A stretch of 39,467 bases of DNA from Bacteroidota bacterium (lineage in GTDB: Bacteria > Bacteroidota > Bacteroidia > UKL13-3). Position numbers and translations under genes: made by a program. Shown one piece after another: positions 33,249-39,467 of this stretch (position 1 is the first letter of the stretch; the number at the start of each line of letters is the position of its first letter). The DNA lies in contig JAWXAU010000189.1 of assembly GCA_034439655.1 (NCBI GenBank), positions 1-39,467 of the forward strand, written 5' to 3'. The notes below the pieces were generated by a model that was not told the DNA's origin, searched no databases, and saw only the letters and a list, made by a program, of their open reading frames with translations.

Positions 33249-34406
33249 ATGATATACAAAATCACCTCCGCATTTAGAAGTTTTGCTAGGGGACAGCAGT
33301 TTGCTGGTGTTTTATTGATTGGATGCACCGCGTTTTCTATCATCTTAGCCAATCAGTCGGAGAACTACATACATTTTTGGGAGAAAACGCTCATCAATTT
33401 TGAGGGACACGATCTTAATATACATTGGCTCGTGAATGAATTGCTAATGACTTTTTTCTTTTTATTGGTAGGGATAGAAATTAAAAGAGAATTTACCAAG
33501 GGAGAACTCAATACCAAAAAGAAAGCAGCTTTGCCAATAGCAGGAGCAATTGGAGGGATGCTGGCCCCAGCAATTATATATTATATATTTACGCAACATA
33601 CAAACTATACAAAAGGCTGGGCAATTCCTACTGCCACAGATATAGCTTTTACACTAACTGCTCTAAAATTAGCAGGCAATAAAATTCCTTTTTATATTAA
33701 AATAGTTTTAACCTCTCTTGCGGTTGCCGATGATTTGGGAGCCATATTATTGATATCAGTTTTTTATTCATCACAGCTTGATTATATATATATGGGTGCA
33801 TTGGCTTTGTATTTATTTTTTGTCCATCACAAACTCAAAAATCTGAAACTGCCTATTTATATATTCTCCGTTTCTTTATTTATGATTTGGCTTTTATTGT
33901 TCAAATCGGGAGTGCATCCAAGTATTGCAGGAGTGCTATTAGCATTTGCTTTGCCTGCAAGTAAATCTGCATTTGCTGATAGGGTTGAACAACTGTTGAG
34001 CAAACCCGTAAATTATTTTATCATGCCTTTATTCGCCTTGGCAAATACTGCTATTATAATTAGCGGAGCAGGGTTTATGGAGGTGCTCAATTCTCCATTG
34101 GCTATGGGAATTATTGTCGGCCTATTAGTGGGCAAACCCTTGGGTATTATCTCATTTATTTATATCAGCAATAAACTTAAATTAATAGAAATGCCGCAAC
34201 AGGCAACATTCCCAGGAATTGCGACAATCGGAATTTTTGCAGGAATTGGATTCACGATGTCAATATTTGTTTCCATAATGGCATTTGAAGAAGATCTCAT
34301 TGCAAAGAATATGGCGATATTTTCAGTAGTGATTGCATCAGTTATTTGTGGATTGCTAGGGACACTATTTGTAAAAATTATTCCTTTTACAAAACTAAGT
34401 AAATGA
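33249..34406 (+). CDS. nhaA: Na+/H+ antiporter NhaA
   Basis: This 385-residue inner-membrane antiporter exchanges internal Na+ or Li+ for protons. About 12 helices are visible. The cation/proton site pair Asp161-Asp162 lies in LAVADDLGAI, and Asp131 in PTATDIAF corresponds to the helix-IV aspartate near the crossing. The EIKREFTKGEL segment after helix II and FTMSIFVS near the end are typical. It is full length and carries its own ATG. The next gene, msrA, starts 33 bp after it. Confidence 0.97.
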   Translation: MIYKITSAFRSFARGQQFAGVLLIGCTAFSIILANQSENYIHFWEKTLINFEGHDLNIHWLVNELLMTFFFLLVGIEIKREFTKGELNTKKKAALPIAGAIGGMLAPAIIYYIFTQHTNYTKGWAIPTATDIAFTLTALKLAGNKIPFYIKIVLTSLAVADDLGAILLISVFYSSQLDYIYMGALALYLFFVHHKLKNLKLPIYIFSVSLFMIWLLLFKSGVHPSIAGVLLAFALPASKSAFADRVEQLLSKPVNYFIMPLFALANTAIIISGAGFMEVLNSPLAMGIIVGLLVGKPLGIISFIYISNKLKLIEMPQQATFPGIATIGIFAGIGFTMSIFVSIMAFEEDLIAKNMAIFSVVIASVICGLLGTLFVKIIPFTKLSK

Positions 34407-34439
34407 TAATTTCGTTTGTTTTACAAAAGAATAACGAAA

Positions 34440-35093
34440 ATGAAATACCTTAGCATTTTATCCATCACTATTTTTGCCACACTATTTAGTTGTGCCAATC
34501 AAAATAAAAAAGAAACCATAAATACTCATACCATGCAAACAAATGATACAACAAAACTTGACACCGCTATATTTGGTGCAGGTTGTTTTTGGTGCGTAGA
34601 AACCATTTTCCAAAGATTACAAGGTGTAGAAAAAGTAAGTTCGGGATATTCTGGAGGAACGGTTCAGAACCCAAGCTATGAAGAAGTTTGCAATGGGACT
34701 ACAGGTCACGCCGAGGTAACCCAAGTATTATATAATCCAGCTCAAATTTCGTTTGAAGAATTGTGCCAGGTGTTTTTCTCTATTCATAATCCCACACAAC
34801 TTAACAGACAAGGACATGATATGGGCACACAGTACCGTTCAGCCATATTTTATATGAACGACGAACAAAAGAAAACTGCTGAAAGTGTAAAGCGTGAATT
34901 AGATTCTTCAAAAATATTCGATGATAAAGTTGTAACAGAAATTACGCATTTCCAATCTTTTTATCCAGCCGAAGATTATCACCAAAACTATTTTAACTTA
35001 AACAAAAATAAAAATCCCTATTGCCAAGCTGTTATTATACCCAAGCTTGAAAAGTTTTTGAAAACGTATAAAGGGAAGATGAAAGCGGAATAA
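34440..35093 (+). CDS. msrA: Peptide methionine sulfoxide reductase MsrA, lipoprotein form
   Basis: This 217-residue enzyme reduces methionine-S-sulfoxide. ATG 34440 gives a lipoprotein signal with lipobox LFSC (Cys18); the TTG at 34416 would put eight residues before it and is not needed. The MsrA domain begins near residue 43 with the active site GAGCFWC (Cys49), then GVEKVSSGYSGG, TGHAEVTQV, PTQLNRQGHDMGTQYRSAIF and FYPAEDYHQNYF. The enzyme would sit in the periplasm or on a membrane leaflet, repairing oxidised envelope proteins. The resolving cysteine is not certain; one Cys lies near the end (YCQAV). Confidence 0.95.
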   Translation: MKYLSILSITIFATLFSCANQNKKETINTHTMQTNDTTKLDTAIFGAGCFWCVETIFQRLQGVEKVSSGYSGGTVQNPSYEEVCNGTTGHAEVTQVLYNPAQISFEELCQVFFSIHNPTQLNRQGHDMGTQYRSAIFYMNDEQKKTAESVKRELDSSKIFDDKVVTEITHFQSFYPAEDYHQNYFNLNKNKNPYCQAVIIPKLEKFLKTYKGKMKAE

Positions 35094-35159
35094 AATAATT
35101 ACGATTGACGTACACCGCGGCAGAACGAATTACGATTGCAGGTACTAAGCTCATATTCT

Positions 35160-35431
35160 ACACCGTCATTCTTCGTCCGATAGCTATCGGACGAAGAATT
35201 TGTTGAATCGAAGATTGTTTGAATAGAACTATTTATTTATATCAATATTCCGATTTTGATAAGAAAAGTAGTTGGTTAAAATGCATTAGTTTTGATAATG
35301 GTCGACCAAGAGAAATTACCGAACGCACCATAACCTACTACGAGTAACACTATTATACTAAAGTCCGTCTAGGATTGATAAGATTGCTACGCGGATTCCG
35401 ATAGCTATCTGAACGCTCGCAATGACGGTGT
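35160..35431. repeat. 272-bp repeat-rich unit with 11-bp inverted ends
   Basis: ACACCGTCATT (35160-35170) and its exact complement AATGACGGTGT (35421-35431) bracket the unit. A perfect 32-nt palindrome occupies 35168-35199 and a related CCGATAGCTATC core occurs at 35398-35409. The right end (minus strand: CGTCATTGCGAGC then GTAGCAATCT) resembles a dispersed bacterial repeat. A gene relic lies in the middle. Together with 35094-35159 and 35432-35473, where I see nothing else, this accounts for the 380-bp gap. Confidence 0.6.
35207..35347 (+). pseudogene. C-terminal relic of an unidentified protein
   Basis: An open frame to TAA 35345-35347 encodes about 46 residues ending SSWLKCISFDNGRPREITERTITYYE. 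The end resembles the tails of Bacteroidota proteins that finish with a Trp-containing strand, an Asn-Gly turn and an ITERxIxYY strand (for example proteins with simple repeated beta units). No start codon or upstream sequence exists; it begins directly after the 32-nt palindrome. It is thus a leftover of a deleted or interrupted gene. The family assignment is uncertain. Confidence 0.55.
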
Positions 35432-35473
35432 GGATATGGTTTGCAGTGTTTATAAAGCCGTATGGTCTCACAA

Positions 35474-37306
35474 CTACTTCAACACAACAAATTTCTCACA
35501 CTTCAACACCTCTCCTTTTACATTGATGATATTAATATAGTAATTTCCACTAGCCAATGATGCAGTATTAAAACTAAAACGATTCGGTCCTTTTGCAGCT
35601 TTATCTTTAAATGGCATCAATACATTTTTACCTGCAATATCAACTATATAAAAAGTAAGCATTTCGCTTTGCAGCATTTCAATTTCCAGTATATAATACT
35701 CACTTGCAGGATTAGGGTAGGCAAGGGTTTGGAGTGGCTTTATAATAGATGGAACAGCTAGTTTTGGATCATTGGTTTTGATAACTGCCACCACAGTTTT
35801 TGGTGTAAAAGTAACATCGCCAAAGGAACCACTCATCCAACATTCTCCGGGTTTGTTATAGCGTCGTTGAATACCTGTATAATCTCCCCAACGTTCGGCT
35901 GTATCAGCTAATACATTTACATATTTGTCACCAGCTTTGCATATTACAAAAGGTGAATATCCGTCCAAATCTCTGTTTACATAAAAGGCACAAGTACCAG
36001 GAAATGTATTTTTATTTACGAACGAACAAGTAATTACAGCACCATGATCGGCGGAGCCTTGGCCACTATAACATATATTTGGATAGGCCAACTCAAACGA
36101 ATCATGAGTTACCCAATTACCTTTAATAGTTTGTGAATTTTTCGGATCAAAATATCCATGATATATAGAAGACAGATAAGTGTTTGTATCATTATTGGTT
36201 TGTACATATTGTATATTTTCATTTTCATATATAGCTCCCAAAACTCTGCAATCATTTGTTTGCAGCCATTGTCCACCAGGCTGTTTGGCTGTTGCAGGAA
36301 TTCCATATATTTTATCAGTTATTAATAATCTCGCACTCCATTTTGCAACACCAGATGAAACTGTATTATCAATTGTATGCAAAAAAACAGAATCATTTCC
36401 GATATCTGCTGGCCTCACGGTAAGGAAATACATGAAGGGATGCGTTGGCTGCGTGCCACCTTGCACGGGGCAAATACTCCACAGGGGTTTGCCACCATAA
36501 TTATTTTGATTATGATATATATAAGTTAGTGAATCGCCAGCATAACCTTTACTCATTTGCACTTGCCATATAATAGATTTTACAAATCCATCTTTCCAAC
36601 CCATATTGTCATGTAGTTTATTTACGGTTACAAAAACATCTTCTTTGCTTATTCCTAAAATAGGATAGTCGGTCCAAGTGGTATCTTTTTCATTATTGCC
36701 TGGAAGTTTATAACAATTCCATTTGCCTGCGGGGTCATTTGTTTGCGAGAAACATAGTATAATCCAAGTATCGGTACTTCCTGTTCCTTCCAAAAAAGTA
36801 ACAATAAAACGATCATTATTGGGGTCATATATAGCTTTTGGATCATAATACCGAACGAGTGTACCTACTGAATTGGCAAAGGCTCCCAAGGTTTTCGAAT
36901 ATAAGAATTTGCCACCCGTATCATTATATACTCTGATATTGGTATTACATACACTCACTATTTTTCCGCCGTTAGAAATCGCCATACTGTTATCAGCAGG
37001 AGTTCCATTGGTGCTATTGGCCACCCAATTATTGAGCAGGGTAGGAGCAGGTCCGGTAACATCAGTTTTATAGTAGTTTATTATAGTTTTGTGAGACGTT
37101 TTTTTGCCATCAATATTTTGTTTGTTGCTGATATAATTTCCGCCGGTTGTGGCTTTCGGATATAAAGCTTGCAACACGGGTTCAAAATCATCGGGTGCAT
37201 CACTTAGTGTAATGGTTTGGAATAAGGGAATGGCTTGCTGTTGTGCAATGCTTATAGCCGTCGACAAAAACAATATAATTGTAGTTAAATAAACTCGAAT
37301 GTTCAT
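35474..37306 (-). CDS. Secreted protein with T9SS type A sorting domain, unknown function
   Basis: This 610-residue protein begins with a signal peptide (about 1-21, ISIA-Q). The central region (about 90-500) contains PADNSMAISNGGKIVSVCNTNIRVYN, YYDPKAIYDPNNDRFIVTF and repeated aromatic beta strands that suggest a beta-propeller-like fold of unknown function. The last 80 residues (LAYPNPASEYY...GKNVLMPF...LASGNYYINI...KFVVLK) are a type A T9SS sorting domain, so it is exported by the type IX system and attached to the surface or released. I recognise no catalytic motif. The stop codon lies next to the 35.2-kb repeat region. Confidence 0.8.
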   Translation of the reverse strand: MNIRVYLTTIILFLSTAISIAQQQAIPLFQTITLSDAPDDFEPVLQALYPKATTGGNYISNKQNIDGKKTSHKTIINYYKTDVTGPAPTLLNNWVANSTNGTPADNSMAISNGGKIVSVCNTNIRVYNDTGGKFLYSKTLGAFANSVGTLVRYYDPKAIYDPNNDRFIVTFLEGTGSTDTWIILCFSQTNDPAGKWNCYKLPGNNEKDTTWTDYPILGISKEDVFVTVNKLHDNMGWKDGFVKSIIWQVQMSKGYAGDSLTYIYHNQNNYGGKPLWSICPVQGGTQPTHPFMYFLTVRPADIGNDSVFLHTIDNTVSSGVAKWSARLLITDKIYGIPATAKQPGGQWLQTNDCRVLGAIYENENIQYVQTNNDTNTYLSSIYHGYFDPKNSQTIKGNWVTHDSFELAYPNICYSGQGSADHGAVITCSFVNKNTFPGTCAFYVNRDLDGYSPFVICKAGDKYVNVLADTAERWGDYTGIQRRYNKPGECWMSGSFGDVTFTPKTVVAVIKTNDPKLAVPSIIKPLQTLAYPNPASEYYILEIEMLQSEMLTFYIVDIAGKNVLMPFKDKAAKGPNRFSFNTASLASGNYYINIINVKGEVLKCEKFVVLK

Positions 37307-37367
37307 AACGCAAACTTAATGATAAATTATGATAAGAAGAAAGCAATAAGATTATTTCCGCACCTTT

Positions 37368-37461
37368 CTCTGTGAAACTCTGTGTCATACTCAGAGTAAA
37401 ACTGTGGTAAAAAATTAACCGCAGAGGGACACGGAGTTAAAACGCACAGAACTTCACGGAG
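37368..37461. repeat. 94-bp imperfect palindromic dispersed repeat
   Basis: The left arm (CTCTGTGAAACTCTGTG...) and right arm (...CACAGAACTTCACGGAG) pair with several mismatches, with inner CTGTGGT against ACCGCAG around a central AATT. Sequences of the CACAGAG/CACGGAG type are widely dispersed in intergenic DNA of many bacteria. It fills most of the gap between the T9SS cargo gene (start 37306) and dnaJ (end 37525); I see no gene there. Confidence 0.6.
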
Positions 37462-37524
37462 TTTTTTATTTGTAGTCTGTCAGTCTGAGTTTATCAAAGA
37501 TTTTTCGTTTGTAATACTTCGATA

Positions 37525-38670
37525 TTAACTAAAAAACTCCCTGATCTTATCCATAAAACCCTTATGACCTGCTGGCTTGGGTTTGAAATTCTCAGATTGT
37601 GATAGTTTTTCGATGATAGCTTTTTCTTCGCTACTCAGTTTTTGTGGCGTCCAAATATTCACATATATTAATTGGTCGCCTTTGCCATGAGAGTTTACTG
37701 AAGGCAATCCTTTGCCACGCAACCTTAATATTTCTCCTGCTTGCACACCTGCTTTAATAGTAACTTTCACTTTCCCATCAACTGTGGGTACTTCTATTTG
37801 TTTGCCCACAACCGCATCAGGGAAACTCAAATGTAAATCGAATAATACATTTTGCCCATCACGTTTTAATACTGGGTCTTCTATCTCTTCAAATTGTACA
37901 ATTAAATCGCCCGCACGGCCGCCACGTTCGGGCACATTACCTTTTCCATTTACACTCATTTGCATGCCTTCACTCACACCCGCAGGAATTTTTATATCAA
38001 TCACTTCTTCACCAAAAACTCTTCCCGATCCATGACAACTAGTACAATTTGCCGCTATCATAGTTCCATTGCCATGGCAAGTGGGACAGGTACTTTGCGT
38101 TTGTATCTGGCCTAAAAAAGAATTTTGTACACGCCTTACTTGGCCACTTCCGCCACAGGTATTACAAGTTTTCACTGAACTTTTATCTTTGGCTCCACTT
38201 CCGCTACAAGTATTACAAGTAACTTGTTTATTTATCTTGAGTTTTTTCTCAGCACCATGTGCAACTTCTTGCAATGTGAGTTTCACTTTAATCCGGATAT
38301 TGCTTCCCACACGTTGGCGTTGTCCGCCTCCTCCACCTCCACCGAAGAAACTTCCAAACTGACCACCTTCGCCAAATATATCTCCAAAATTTGAGAATAT
38401 ATCGTCCATATTCATGTGCCCACCAGGACCGTGACCACCAGGGCCACCCACGCCTTCATGACCGAAACGATCGTACTTTGCTTTTTTGTCGGGGTTGCTT
38501 AATACTTCATAAGCTTCCGCCGCTTCTTTAAATTTTTCTTCTGAGGCTTTGTCGCCAGGGTTTTTATCGGGATGGTATTTAATAGCCATCTGTCTATATG
38601 CCTTTTTAATTTCAGACTCGTTGGCACCCTTTGCCACACCTAGTATTTCGTAAAAATCTCTTTTTGCCAT
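37525..38670 (-). CDS. dnaJ: Chaperone DnaJ
   Basis: This 381-residue class A DnaJ has a J domain (1-70) with HPD at 33-35, a Gly-rich linker (about 75-118), four CxxCxGxG zinc modules (CNTCSGSG, CNTCGGSG, CPTCHGNG, CTSCHGSG; about 150-225), and the C-terminal substrate-binding domains. It delivers clients to DnaK and stimulates its ATPase. It starts 59 bp after grpE on the same strand, a normal grpE-dnaJ pair. dnaK is not in this window. Confidence 0.98.
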   Translation of the reverse strand: MAKRDFYEILGVAKGANESEIKKAYRQMAIKYHPDKNPGDKASEEKFKEAAEAYEVLSNPDKKAKYDRFGHEGVGGPGGHGPGGHMNMDDIFSNFGDIFGEGGQFGSFFGGGGGGGQRQRVGSNIRIKVKLTLQEVAHGAEKKLKINKQVTCNTCSGSGAKDKSSVKTCNTCGGSGQVRRVQNSFLGQIQTQSTCPTCHGNGTMIAANCTSCHGSGRVFGEEVIDIKIPAGVSEGMQMSVNGKGNVPERGGRAGDLIVQFEEIEDPVLKRDGQNVLFDLHLSFPDAVVGKQIEVPTVDGKVKVTIKAGVQAGEILRLRGKGLPSVNSHGKGDQLIYVNIWTPQKLSSEEKAIIEKLSQSENFKPKPAGHKGFMDKIREFFS

Positions 38671-38729
38671 GTGTTCTTATTTCTTCGCTTAACTATATAA
38701 TAAAAGTGCAGCGATATGATATATATATA

Positions 38730-39302
38730 TTAATTGCCTACAACCACTTTGGCAAAACGTATTACTTTGTCGCCAAGTATATAACCTCTTTCCACTTCAT
38801 CAATTACTTTACCTTTCTGTGCCTCATCTTCCACAGGAATATTGGTGATGGCTTCGTGAAAATCGATATTGAATTCTTGGCCAATAGATTCGATAGGTTT
38901 CAATCCACGTTGGTCCAATATATTTTTAAATTTGCCTGAGATGAGTTCGATGCCTTCTTTCACTGCAGTAATATCTGCGGCCATTTCGACTGACTTTATG
39001 GCTCGGTCAAAATCATCGACCACAGGTAAAAGTGAAACGATAATGTCGCGACCTGCGTATTCTATTAATTCAATTTTCTCTTTGGCAGTGCGGCGTTTGA
39101 AGTTTTCGAACTCAGAATAAAGACGGATATATTTATCATGCATCTCAGCTTTATCAATTTTGAGTTGCTCCAGTTCGCTTGCAGGTTCGCTAGCTGTGGT
39201 CTCGATTGTTTCACTAACGGTTTCTTCGGTATTGCCTTCTGCGTTGGCTTCTGGCTGCTCGTTGGGTAATTCTTCTTCTTTTTTCATGAACCTTTTAAAC
39301 AT
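38730..39302 (-). CDS. grpE: Nucleotide exchange factor GrpE
   Basis: This 190-residue protein releases ADP from DnaK. An acidic low-complexity start (EEELPNEQPEANAEGNTEE) leads into a long coiled coil (about 45-90, ASELEQLKIDKAEMHDKYIRLYSEFENFKRRTAKEK). The beta domain follows, with the usual FNIDFHEAITNIPVEDE and GYILGDKVIRFAKVVVGN. I start at ATG 39302. A longer frame from 39356 would place the -7 box TATTTTTGC (39330-39322) inside the coding region and adds 18 residues not seen in the family. Confidence 0.95.
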   Translation of the reverse strand: MFKRFMKKEEELPNEQPEANAEGNTEETVSETIETTASEPASELEQLKIDKAEMHDKYIRLYSEFENFKRRTAKEKIELIEYAGRDIIVSLLPVVDDFDRAIKSVEMAADITAVKEGIELISGKFKNILDQRGLKPIESIGQEFNIDFHEAITNIPVEDEAQKGKVIDEVERGYILGDKVIRFAKVVVGN

Positions 39303-39321
39303 TTTTTTATTTTGCGGAATG

Positions 39322-39330
39322 GCAAAAATA
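39322..39330 (-). promoter_or_regulatory. grpE: -7 box of the grpE-dnaJ operon
   Basis: TATTTTTGC on the minus strand, 19 bases before ATG 39302. A TTG lies at 39356-39354, 23 bases away, longer than ideal. No CIRCE-like inverted repeat is visible nearby, so HrcA control is not suggested. The last 110 bases of the window show nothing else. Confidence 0.55.
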
Positions 39331-39467
39331 CGACCATAGGAGCAAATGGGTGACAAGTTGGCGGAGGGATGTTGGCGAAGAGATTAATATTGTATTACCA
39401 ATATTTAGAAATCTGTCTGAAATGTAAAATCTGATTTTTTAATTCAGTAACTATTGCACAATTAGAT

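Noticed and set aside
39303-39356. Longer GrpE start at 39356
   Set aside because: The first codons would overlap the -7 promoter box, and the added residues are not seen in the family.

Overview
The window is chromosomal DNA of a member of the Bacteroidota, probably a free-living or environmental lineage near the Chitinophagales/Sphingobacteriales. The genus cannot be told from sequence reading alone. The evidence is AT-rich DNA, A-rich leaders without Shine-Dalgarno motifs, promoters of the TTG / TAnnTTTG(C) type, and Bacteroidota-restricted families: DUF4295, DUF5103 (type IX secretion Plug), DUF6029, Omp28-like lipoprotein, and T9SS C-terminal sorting domains.

Layout. 1-2.9 kb (+): the end of a thioredoxin-fold gene, a truncated lipoprotein start, two tandem paralogous membrane proteins (DoxX-like in layout), and an outer-membrane barrel with a Cys-x5-Cys motif at its mature N-terminus. 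3.0-4.7 kb (-): rpmB-rpmG-DUF4295-ftsY (ribosome and membrane targeting). 4.8-9.3 kb (-): UMF1-type MFS transporter, ABC-F ATPase and T9SS Plug protein, tightly packed. 9.8-11.3 kb (+): dnaA behind a 489-bp leader. 11.4-19.5 kb (-): a long co-oriented series read from the right: metallo-beta-lactamase/double-rhodanese protein, SIRT5-like deacylase, PorV-like barrel, DUF6029 barrel, Omp28-like lipoprotein, amino-acid permease, YggS.

19.5-21.7 kb is a graveyard between core genes. It holds a LamG gene with an in-frame stop, a 170-bp palindromic element at whose two ends two different genes are cut off, a truncated nucleotidyltransferase with its translationally coupled partner, a truncated second copy of the dapD 5' end, and a decayed two-gene aspartic-protease operon lying between the two dapD 5' copies. 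Intact dapD follows.

22.7-28.1 kb (+): a 1414-residue secreted thermolysin-like protease with T9SS sorting domain and a periplasmic-binding-protein-like gene. 28.4-31.3 kb (-): HU, a TPR protein, a 29-codon very basic ribosomal-type protein and RNase E/G. 31.5-35.1 kb (+): enolase, DivIC/FtsB, NhaA and a lipoprotein MsrA. 35.1-35.5 kb: palindromes and a gene relic. 35.5-37.3 kb (-): another T9SS cargo protein. 37.5-39.3 kb (-): grpE-dnaJ.

The best candidates for undescribed biology are the insertion history at dapD, the 170-bp element, and the membrane-protein/Cys-motif barrel module at the left end. Most of the rest is conserved core genome. No rRNA, tRNA, CRISPR array or intact transposase was found. 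Several starts were revised from promoter position or lipobox (GrpE, MBL-rhodanese, MsrA, Sir2, TPR), and several genes appear to use TTG or GTG.
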